Shown: positions 57,535 through 64,000 of the stretch, piece after piece
How the letters are laid out: every line of letters starts with the position of its first letter
Position numbering within the stretch: position 1 is the stretch's first letter
Assembly: GCA_947493255.1 (NCBI GenBank)
Contig: CANLQK010000001.1
Location: 62,001 to 126,000, forward strand
DNA: 64,000 nt
Source: an uncultured Paracoccaceae bacterium
GTDB taxonomy: Bacteria; Pseudomonadota; Alphaproteobacteria; Rhodobacterales; Rhodobacteraceae
Direction of reading: 5' to 3'
Notes under the pieces: generated by a model
Database searches by the model: none
What the model saw: only the letters and a program-made list of their open reading frames with translations
Told to the model about the DNA's origin: nothing
Made by a program: the position numbers and the translations under genes

Positions 57535-58065
57535 ACGACGTTTTGACAGGATCCGGTCCACAGACAGTGGGCCGGCGCCTTTGATCACCAGTGTGATCAA
57601 GACCACCATCCAGAATGCGCGTTGATCAAGGATCGCGCCGTCAGGAAGTCCATCGAACCATTTGCCGAGCGTTTCCACATGCGCGATTCCGCCGTGACCA
57701 AACAGGTCCGTTAAGGATTGCACAACGACGAAGCCGATCATGCCGAGGGCGGCAAAACGGGTTAGTAGACCAATCACGATCAAGAGCGGCAGGATGTATT
57801 CGGCCAACGTGCCCGATACGACAACAGCCCAGTGGAATAGGCCAAGTTGGCTGGCGTCATAGCCAGCAGCTTCCATAGCTTTCGGGAAAATCTGTGCATA
57901 GCCGCCGAGGCTGGGGGAGAAGGGCGTTCCATCCCATTTTGTACCTGCTGAGTTCCAGAAGTAGATCAACAGGGTTGCTGCGAACACGAAACGGGCAAGT
58001 GTTGGCAAAATGGCATCAGAGGATGCGTTTAGAGTGCGGGTCAGACGGTCATAGAGTGTGATCAT
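57523..58065 (-). CDS. DoxX family membrane protein (bufferin operon member)
   Basis: A 180-residue membrane protein with four hydrophobic segments (RFVFAATLLIYFWNSA; HWAVVVSGTLAEYILPLLIVIGLLTRFAAL; MIGFVVVQSLTDLFG; FWMVVLITLVIKGAGPLSVDRIL). The DoxX fold may be a quinone-linked electron donor. It is the last gene of the minus-strand group bufA, bufB, bufC, DoxX, 12 bases after bufC, and DoxX is a usual companion in bufferin operons, so it may supply electrons for the peptide modification. Confidence 0.85.
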   Translation of the reverse strand: MITLYDRLTRTLNASSDAILPTLARFVFAATLLIYFWNSAGTKWDGTPFSPSLGGYAQIFPKAMEAAGYDASQLGLFHWAVVVSGTLAEYILPLLIVIGLLTRFAALGMIGFVVVQSLTDLFGHGGIAHVETLGKWFDGLPDGAILDQRAFWMVVLITLVIKGAGPLSVDRILSKRRSEM

Positions 58066-58077
58066 GGTTTTGGTCTT

Positions 58078-58812
58078 TCAGGTCTTGAGGGTAGAAATTG
58101 CGTTTCGGCTAAGAAGAAGGCCCAAGAGGGTGCCAAAATCAAAGCCTGCACCGCCTGCTTGGATTGCTGTTCCAAGGGGCGTTGCATTCTTAAGGGCGGT
58201 CAAAACGGCGCCCTGTTCGGGGGTGAGCGGGTCAACCTGCGGGTCGAATTCGGGACGTGTCACCAAGGTGGGCTGCGGTGAATTTGCGATTTCGCCGCCA
58301 GTCGTGTTTGCGGCCCAAATGCTGTGCAGCGGGAATGTCGATTGGACAAGCCGCACAGAGGGGGCGAATTCGAACGTCACGTGGGGCAGGCTGTCTGGTG
58401 GCAATTGCCCCAAGGCGTCTGGGGCCAAAGTCGGGGCATCTGCCGCGTGATAACTTTCGCGCAAGGCCAATTCCAGACGTGCGACATCGGGGAGGTAGGG
58501 CACGGATTGGGCAGGCGGGAAGCCTTCCAAAAAGGCAGGCATCGTGTCGCCGTAAAACATCATGAGCGGGGATTTCGGCGGATGCGCACGTAGATAAACG
58601 CCTGCCATCGCATGGAAAAATTCATCCCCGACGAGTTTTTTCACAACCGGAAAGGCGGTTTCGAGCGCATCGGTTAGGCTAACGGCGACATTGTTGCGGT
58701 AGACATCGAAACGTTTACTTGCGGCTTCGCCACCGGGGTTACAGACGCCGTTTGGTGTTGGGGCCTGCGGGTCGAGAAGGGCTGCCCGAAAATCTGCCTG
58801 CGTGCTCAACAT
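58078..58812 (-). CDS. bufC: DUF2063-type partner protein of the bufferin enzyme
   Basis: A 244-residue cytoplasmic protein. The N-terminal DUF2063 region reads ADFRAALLDPQAPTPNGVCNPGG, RFDVYRNNVAVSLTDALETAFP, VKKLVGDEFFHAMAGVYLRAHPP, and VPYLPDVARLELALRESYHA. It binds the precursor or assists DUF692 enzymes in other systems. It overlaps bufB by seven bases, so the two are coupled. Start chosen at MLSTQADF, family-like. Confidence 0.88.
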   Translation of the reverse strand: MLSTQADFRAALLDPQAPTPNGVCNPGGEAASKRFDVYRNNVAVSLTDALETAFPVVKKLVGDEFFHAMAGVYLRAHPPKSPLMMFYGDTMPAFLEGFPPAQSVPYLPDVARLELALRESYHAADAPTLAPDALGQLPPDSLPHVTFEFAPSVRLVQSTFPLHSIWAANTTGGEIANSPQPTLVTRPEFDPQVDPLTPEQGAVLTALKNATPLGTAIQAGGAGFDFGTLLGLLLSRNAISTLKT

Positions 58813-59660
58813 GCGGCAACCGTAGTAAGGGCACGGTCGGCGCGTTTGGCTTCCTCCGCGAGAATGGGCCATTCAGGAACATCGGTGTCCCATTCGATCA
58901 ACAGCGGTTTGGGGCCTGTCTTGGCTAAAGTGTAGTCGAGCAAGGTCCAAACAGGGTCCACGACTTCGCGGCCATGACTGTCGATCAGCAACGGCGCGCC
59001 GTGTTCATCTTCATCTTCGTCGTGACCGCCTAGGTGAATTTCACCAACGTGATCAAGGGGGTAGGCGTCAATGTAGCCTTGCGGAGAATAACCAAGGTTC
59101 GTGGCGCTGACGAAGACATTGTTCACATCTAACAACAGGCCACAGCCCGTGCGCGCCACGATTTCGGCGAGGAAATCTGTTTCGGACATGTCGGATTCAG
59201 CGAAGGCCAAGTAGCTCGATGGGTTTTCCAATAGCATTTGGCGACCCAAGGTCGATTGAACCTGATCGATATGGTCGGCCACACGTTTTACCGTTGCGGC
59301 TGTGTAGGGCAGCGGCAGCAGATCGTTCAGAAATGCGCTGTCATGGGATGACCATGCGAGGTGTTCGGAAAAACTGGCGGGCTGGAGCCAGTCACAGAGC
59401 GTTTTCAACCGCGCAAGGTGGTCTGCATCAAGGGGGCCTTCGCCACCGATGCTGAGGCCGACGCCGTGCACGGAGAAAGGAAATTTTTCGGACAGGTGGC
59501 GCAGCTGCGCTAAGGGGCGGCCGCCGAGCCCCATATAGTTTTCGGCATGAATTTCGAGCCAGCCGACAGGATCTGCATTTGCCATGATGTCGTTGAAATG
59601 CTGCGCCTTATACCCGACACCCGGTTGATTGGGCAGTTGGCGTGGCGTTGCATCAAACAT
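58806..59660 (-). CDS. bufB: DUF692 multinuclear non-heme iron oxidase (peptide-modifying enzyme)
   Basis: 284 residues, a TIM-barrel MNIO. The metal-binding blocks are HAENYMGLGG, FSVHGVGLSIGG, SEHLAWS, LENPSSYL, DVNNVFVSATN, GEIHLGGH and DSHGREVVDPVW. Such enzymes oxidise cysteines of a precursor peptide to sulfur-containing heterocycles that bind copper. It lies between bufA and bufC. The start MFDATPRQ gives the usual short N-terminus before GVGYKAQHF. Confidence 0.92.
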   Translation of the reverse strand: MFDATPRQLPNQPGVGYKAQHFNDIMANADPVGWLEIHAENYMGLGGRPLAQLRHLSEKFPFSVHGVGLSIGGEGPLDADHLARLKTLCDWLQPASFSEHLAWSSHDSAFLNDLLPLPYTAATVKRVADHIDQVQSTLGRQMLLENPSSYLAFAESDMSETDFLAEIVARTGCGLLLDVNNVFVSATNLGYSPQGYIDAYPLDHVGEIHLGGHDEDEDEHGAPLLIDSHGREVVDPVWTLLDYTLAKTGPKPLLIEWDTDVPEWPILAEEAKRADRALTTVAAC

Positions 59661-59730
59661 CAAAGGCTCTCCTGAAATTGCGTGCGCCCACCCTAACACG
59701 GATGGGCGCAAAAGTCATTTAAGCGTTTGC

Positions 59731-60033
59731 TTATGCAGGGATGTCGCGGTCCAGCTCTTCGAGGGAACCCATACGCTCAACACCGTCAGCTGCGTCTGTG
59801 ATGGATGTTGTTTCGCATGTGCCCGCTGGGACCAATGTCCATGCGTTGCCCTGGTAATCTACTGTAGATGTACCGGCGCAAGTTGTGCCTGGGCCTGCGG
59901 CGCAGTCGTTTTCGCCAGCCAATGACACACCGAAACATTTCTCGTTTGCTTGAGCGTGAGCAGTAGTGGACAGGCCAGCAATTGCTGTTGCTACGGAAGC
60001 TGCGAGAGCGAGAGTTGTTGTTGTCTTAGACAT
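59731..60033 (-). CDS. bufA: Bufferin precursor peptide (DUF2282 family)
   Basis: A 100-residue precursor. A Sec signal peptide (to AHA before QANEKC) leads to a mature chain with four cysteines at 33, 44, 52 and 73, in [24 protein letters not shown] and [12 protein letters not shown]2282 bufferins carry these, two of which become oxidised heterocycles used in copper binding in the periplasm. Followed by bufB, bufC and DoxX, exactly the known operon order. No sigma factor gene lies near, so regulation of the operon is unknown. Confidence 0.93.
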   Translation of the reverse strand: MSKTTTTLALAASVATAIAGLSTTAHAQANEKCFGVSLAGENDCAAGPGTTCAGTSTVDYQGNAWTLVPAGTCETTSITDAADGVERMGSLEELDRDIPA

Positions 60034-60179
60034 AACAGGTAATCCTATAATTAGTTGCGTGACCGCCTATGAGGGGCGATTGAGAGTACATTAAAGCATC
60101 GCCGAGGTGGATTTCCATTCACGGGAGCGTGTCTCTCATTGGCGTTATCTTCCGTTAGTATGGCAAAAGTATGAACGCC

Positions 60180-60217
60180 AATAAAATAAGGCCCGCCCAT
60201 TAACCATGAGCGGGCCT
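60180..60217 (-). terminator. Intrinsic terminator after thrS
   Basis: AGGCCCGC (60210-60217 on minus sense) and its complement (60189-60196) form a stem around CATGGTTAATG with TTATTTTATT following on the minus strand. It starts 25 bases past the thrS stop and separates thrS from the bufA promoter, which must lie in the next 145 bases. Confidence 0.75.
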
Positions 60218-60241
60218 GTAACACTGCTGCAGCGCAGAATG

Positions 60242-62188
60242 TTACAAAAGATCGGGTGCTGTGGCCGATTTTGAGAGCTCCGCGACGATCTCATCGAGAG
60301 ATGTTACAGACGTTTTCTTCTCTCCGAGGCGGCGAACGGAGACTGTTTTCTCTTCAACTTCACGGGCACCACAGGCCAGAATCACAGGGACTTTGCCCAA
60401 TGAATGTTCGCGGACCTTATAGTTGATCTTTTCGTTGCGAGTATCGGCCTCGGCGCGAACGCCTTTGGCACGCAGGGCGGCAACGACTTCGTTCACGTAA
60501 TCATCGGCGTCCGAAATGATGGAGGCGACGACAACCTGACGCGGTGCGATCCAGAACGGCAGTTTGCCGGCGTTTTCTTCGATCAAGATACCGATAAACC
60601 GTTCAAACGATCCCAGTGTCGCGCGGTGCAACATGACGGGGCGGTGTTTTTCACCATCCGCGCCGATGTATGTCGCATCCAGCCGTTCAGGTAGGTTGCT
60701 GTCTACCTGCAAGGTGCCACACTGCCAGTCACGGCCGATGGCATCGGTCAAAGTGAATTCCAGTTTCGGACCGTAGAAGGCACCTTCGCCCTCTAAGATT
60801 TCAAAATCGTGACCTGCAGCTTTACAAGCATCGCCCAAGGCCTGTTCCATCTTGTCCCACACTTCATCAGACCCGATCCGTTTTTCAGGACGGGTGGAGA
60901 GTTTGATGGTCCAGTTGTGGAAGCCCAAATCGGCATAGACTGTCGAGAGGAAGTCGATGAAGATTTTGGTCTCTTCTGTGATCTGATCGTCGGTGCAGAA
61001 GATGTGACCATCATCCTGGGTAAAGCCGCGCACGCGCATGATGCCGTGCAGCGCGCCAGATGGTTCATAGCGGTTGCACGAGCCGAATTCGGCCATGCGC
61101 AAAGGCAGGTCGCGGTAGGATTTCAGGCCTTGGTTGAACACCTGCACGTGGCATGGGCAGTTCATCGGCTTGAGCGCGTTAACTGCTTTCTCGCGTGCGT
61201 GTTCTTCGTCGACTTCGACGATGAACATGTTTTCTTGGTATTTATCCCAGTGACCAGAAGCTTCCCACAATTTGCGGTCAACCACCTGCGGTGTGTTCAC
61301 TTCGACGTAGCCACCCGCGTCCTGTTTGCGGCGCATGTAGTCCTGCAAAGTGGTGTAAACGCGCCAGCCGTTGGGGTGCCAGAACACCTGACCGGGGGCT
61401 TCTTCCTGCATGTGGAAGAGGTCCATTTCCTTGCCGAGTTTGCGGTGGTCGCGCTTTTCGGCTTCCTCAAGGAAGTTCATGTATTCGCGCAGTTTTTCCT
61501 TGTTCTGGAAGGCCACGCCGTAAATGCGTTGCAACATCTGACGGTCACTGTCGCCGCGCCAGTAGGCACCGGCGATAGACATCAGTTTCCAGCTGTCGCC
61601 CGGCACTTGGCCGGTGTTTTGTAGGTGCGGGCCACGGCAGAGGTCCTGCCAGTCGCCATGCCAATACATGCGCAGGTCTTCGTTGCCCGGAATGCTTTCG
61701 ATCAGTTCAACCTTATAGGGTTCACCACGGTCCTTGTAATACTGGATCGCAGTGTCGCGTTCCCAAACCTCGGTGCGGACGTCATCGCGTTTGTTGATGA
61801 TTTCTTTCATCTTCTTTTCGATGGTCGCGAGGTCTTCTGGAGTGAAAGGTTCTTTGCGATCAAAGTCATAGTACCAGCCGTTGTTGATCACGGGGCCGAT
61901 GGTGACTTGGGTATCAGGCCAGATTTCTTGCACGGCGCGGGCCATGATGTGCGCCAGATCGTGGCGGATCAATTCCAGCGCAGGCTCTTCGTCCTTCATG
62001 GTGTTGATGGCGATGGAGGCATCGGAATTGATGGGCCACTGCATGTCCCAATGTTCACCGTTCACGGTGGCTGAGATTGCTTTTTTGGCGAGGGAGGATG
62101 CAATTGATGCGGCGACTTCGGACGGGGTTACGCCTGCGTCGTAGTCACGGGAATTGCCATCGGGAAAGGTAAGGGAGATTTGGGCCAT
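60242..62188 (-). CDS. thrS: Threonine--tRNA ligase
   Basis: A 648-residue class II synthetase. The N-terminal TGS domain starts [19 protein letters not shown], the editing domain has [17 protein letters not shown], the catalytic core has [21 protein letters not shown] with the zinc cysteine, and the anticodon domain ends near [21 protein letters not shown]. It charges tRNA-Thr. Single gene with its own terminator. Confidence 0.97.
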   Translation of the reverse strand: MAQISLTFPDGNSRDYDAGVTPSEVAASIASSLAKKAISATVNGEHWDMQWPINSDASIAINTMKDEEPALELIRHDLAHIMARAVQEIWPDTQVTIGPVINNGWYYDFDRKEPFTPEDLATIEKKMKEIINKRDDVRTEVWERDTAIQYYKDRGEPYKVELIESIPGNEDLRMYWHGDWQDLCRGPHLQNTGQVPGDSWKLMSIAGAYWRGDSDRQMLQRIYGVAFQNKEKLREYMNFLEEAEKRDHRKLGKEMDLFHMQEEAPGQVFWHPNGWRVYTTLQDYMRRKQDAGGYVEVNTPQVVDRKLWEASGHWDKYQENMFIVEVDEEHAREKAVNALKPMNCPCHVQVFNQGLKSYRDLPLRMAEFGSCNRYEPSGALHGIMRVRGFTQDDGHIFCTDDQITEETKIFIDFLSTVYADLGFHNWTIKLSTRPEKRIGSDEVWDKMEQALGDACKAAGHDFEILEGEGAFYGPKLEFTLTDAIGRDWQCGTLQVDSNLPERLDATYIGADGEKHRPVMLHRATLGSFERFIGILIEENAGKLPFWIAPRQVVVASIISDADDYVNEVVAALRAKGVRAEADTRNEKINYKVREHSLGKVPVILACGAREVEEKTVSVRRLGEKKTSVTSLDEIVAELSKSATAPDLL

Positions 62189-62340
62189 GTGTTCGGCTCC
62201 TCGTCAGTTTGGCGCCTACAAAGCGCCCGGTTGCGGGTATGTGTGTTGGATTGAAATGGCGGTTTTGTCAGCATCGGTCAAGAGGTGATTTGTGCGCTGC
62301 TGTCGCGCGTGGCACAGTCCGCGAAAAAGGAGGTTTCCCG

Positions 62341-63000
62341 ATGCGCCATTTTGATGAAATTCTTGCCATTTCCGCTGGACGACGTGGCAGCGAGGCGGCG
62401 GTCTGGGAGGGCATGGATCTGCCAAAATCGCGTGATGAGATTGCAGCCATTCCCGGTGAGCAGTTTTTGGCGGCCTTTGCGGAAGGCATTTTTCAGACCG
62501 GTTTGGCGTGGACCGTCGTGCAAAACAAATGGCCCGGCATCATGGAGGCCTTTGATGGGTTCGACGTGGGGCGTGTCGCGTTTATGTCGCCCGATTGGTT
62601 TGACGAGCTGGTGAGCGACACGCGGGTGATCCGCAGCGGCGCGAAAATTCGTGCTAATCAGGAAAACGCTGCGATGATCCAAGAGGCGGGCGATTTTGGC
62701 GCGTTCATCGCCGATTGGCCTAAAGATGATTTTGCAGGGCTGATGCTGTGGATGAAGAAAAACGGGTCGCGACTGGGCGGATCCGTTGGCGCCTACGCGC
62801 TGCGCCGTTTGGGCGTGGATAGCTTCATCCTGTCCCGCGACGTGGTGGCACGGCTGATCGCGGAAGGCGTAATAGAAAAAGCGCCCACATCGCAAAAGGC
62901 GATGGCGCAGGTGCAGGCGGCGTTCAATACATGGGTGGAACAATCAGGGCGGAGCCTAACCGAAGTGAGCCGCGTGTTGGCGTTTAGTATTGATGGGTGA
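62341..63000 (+). CDS. tag: DNA-3-methyladenine glycosylase I family protein
   Basis: A 219-residue base-excision repair glycosylase-like protein. FQTGLAWTVVQNKWPGIMEAF and FADWPKDDFAGLMLWMKKNGSRLGG match the Tag family. The N-terminal zinc Cys/His ligands of E. coli Tag are not visible (MRHFDEILAISAGRRG instead), as in other rhodobacterial forms, so it is a divergent member and may have other specificity. AGGAGG seven bases before the ATG. Confidence 0.8.
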   Translation: MRHFDEILAISAGRRGSEAAVWEGMDLPKSRDEIAAIPGEQFLAAFAEGIFQTGLAWTVVQNKWPGIMEAFDGFDVGRVAFMSPDWFDELVSDTRVIRSGAKIRANQENAAMIQEAGDFGAFIADWPKDDFAGLMLWMKKNGSRLGGSVGAYALRRLGVDSFILSRDVVARLIAEGVIEKAPTSQKAMAQVQAAFNTWVEQSGRSLTEVSRVLAFSIDG

Positions 63001-63039
63001 GGCGTGCCGAGGATCTAACCACGTACACATTGCGCGCAA

Positions 63040-63909
63040 TCAAAGAGCTTCTATCACGTCAATTCTCTTTAGAACTTCGGAATATAGGTGATCCACGAAT
63101 GCGCGTACCTTTGGTGATTTACGCGTGTCGGGCTGCAGAAAGACCCATACTTCGCGTTTGCTTACAATTTCACCAGGGGTGACGCGGGAGAGCGATGGAT
63201 CGATCTCTCCGATAAAACACGGCAGGATTGTTGCTCCAATCCCAAGGCGCGCGGCGTCGAGTATGGAATCGACATTGGTACACCTTAGTCTGCAGTTCTC
63301 GTCGGGAATGTGCGGGGATAGCGCGGGCCATGTAGGGCTGCCTGACCCGTCATTCCAGTTAAGCCATGACATGTCTTCGGGGCGATGCTGAAATGCCTTG
63401 AGGTAGTCAGGGGAGGCGTAGGAGGCAAAGGTTGCGACGGCCAATTTTCGCCCGAAAAGCTCTGAGCTTGGGGCGTTGGTCGCAAATATTCCGATGTCAG
63501 TTTCTAAACCTCGATCCATTTTATCCTGTCGGGAAATCTGGAGATTTATCTTTGGAAATTTTTCGAGGAAGTTTGAGCAGGTGGATAGCAAGAGCCGATC
63601 TGAAAGAACGTCGCCTGTGCGAATGGTGATTGCGCCTTCAAAGCCCTGGTCATTGATCCGCAATTCATTGTTTAGACGCGACATTTCCGTTTCGAGGCGG
63701 TGTGCTGCCTTTGCACAAATTTCACCGAAAGGTGTCAGCTGATTTCGCTTTTTCGTGTCATGAAAGAGCGTTCGACCTAGCCGCTTTTCAAACGCCTGTA
63801 GGCGGCGGGAAATCGTGCTTTGATCTACACCAAGCAATTCTGCGCCGGATGTGATTGATCCGCCGCGCACTACCGCGTGCAAAATTCTGAGGTCGTCCCA
63901 GTTTTCCAT
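63040..63909 (-). CDS. LysR family transcriptional regulator
   Basis: A 289-residue regulator. The HTH is DDLRILHAVVRGGSITSGAELLGVDQSTISRRLQAFEKRLG, and the C-terminal effector domain begins about residue 90. The inverted repeat in its upstream region (63918-63959) probably holds its operator, and it should regulate a divergent gene beyond the right edge. Ligand unknown. Confidence 0.88.
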   Translation of the reverse strand: MENWDDLRILHAVVRGGSITSGAELLGVDQSTISRRLQAFEKRLGRTLFHDTKKRNQLTPFGEICAKAAHRLETEMSRLNNELRINDQGFEGAITIRTGDVLSDRLLLSTCSNFLEKFPKINLQISRQDKMDRGLETDIGIFATNAPSSELFGRKLAVATFASYASPDYLKAFQHRPEDMSWLNWNDGSGSPTWPALSPHIPDENCRLRCTNVDSILDAARLGIGATILPCFIGEIDPSLSRVTPGEIVSKREVWVFLQPDTRKSPKVRAFVDHLYSEVLKRIDVIEAL

Positions 63910-63917
63910 CCATGCAA

Positions 63918-63959
63918 ATCCGCATCGTTTTAATGAGTTTATATCTATATCATGCGGAT
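63918..63959. promoter_or_regulatory. Inverted repeat, probable LysR operator
   Basis: ATCCGCAT at 63918-63925 and ATGCGGAT at 63952-63959 are perfect complements with 26 bases of AT-rich sequence between. The site starts nine bases upstream of the LysR start, so it could serve autoregulation and control of the gene starting beyond 64000. Confidence 0.5.
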
Positions 63960-64000
63960 ATGGGGTGTTCTAGGTCATTGACGTGTTCACAAATGGAGAC

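Noticed and set aside
60809-61624. A 271-residue open frame antisense to thrS
   Set aside because: It lies entirely over thrS, has an implausible Val/Phe/His composition, and no start signal.

Overview
This window looks like ordinary chromosome from a marine alphaproteobacterium of the Rhodobacterales (Roseobacter group). The grounds are a SAM-II riboswitch ahead of metZ, the glyQ / small membrane protein / glyS / PPDK-like cluster, an ftsY-EamA-yciB cluster, a SUV3-type helicase, CarD, FolE2, ThyX, and many 4-nt or TGATG/TAATG gene overlaps. Base composition is moderately GC-rich by eye. I see no rRNA, tRNA, insertion sequence, prophage or CRISPR. The left edge cuts a gene, and the right edge lies in a divergent promoter region.

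Layout. 1-11 kb: oligoendopeptidase F, an alpha/beta hydrolase with an SCP2-like protein, a TPR protein, a SUV3 helicase with an S4 protein, ferredoxin, carD, purD and xseA. 11-18 kb: a secreted protein, an AlkB-type membrane hydroxylase, ftsY, two paralogous secreted proteins, a DMT exporter, yciB and a PilZ protein. 18-33 kb: riboswitch-controlled metZ, folE2, trkH, a ThDP enzyme, a SPOR/peptidoglycan-binding protein carrying an apparently dead trypsin fold, glyQ-glyS and a divergent PPDK. 33-43 kb: a SleB hydrolase, folB-folP-glmM, an EamA exporter, a NIPSNAP/ABM pair with a divergent HTH regulator, ilvC divergent from two Lrp/AsnC regulators, and an alpha/beta hydrolase. 43-51 kb: a class V aminotransferase, a CarF/TMEM189-like desaturase, a MATE exporter, two class I/II aminotransferases, an XRE regulator with sdhE. 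51-64 kb: a MarR regulator, glyoxalase I, a surface-lipoprotein/T11SS pair, thyX, small ORFs, cspA, an ArsC/Spx-like protein, a DoxX-bufC-bufB-bufA operon, thrS, tag and a LysR regulator.

Three parts stand out. The minus-strand operon at 57.5-60.0 kb matches the bufferin architecture: a DUF2282 precursor with four cysteines, a DUF692 multinuclear-iron oxidase, a DUF2063 partner and DoxX, which together make a modified periplasmic peptide expected to bind copper. The pair at 52.1-54.6 kb (an acidic lipoprotein followed by a TPR plus beta-barrel protein of the DUF560/Slam type) looks like a self-contained type XI secretion cassette. The CarF/TMEM189-like protein at 44.3-44.9 kb raises the possibility of plasmalogen-type vinyl ether lipid synthesis. 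The pseudo-protease at 24.7-26.5 kb and the PPDK-like protein with an altered nucleotide domain suggest proteins adapted to roles other than those of their families.
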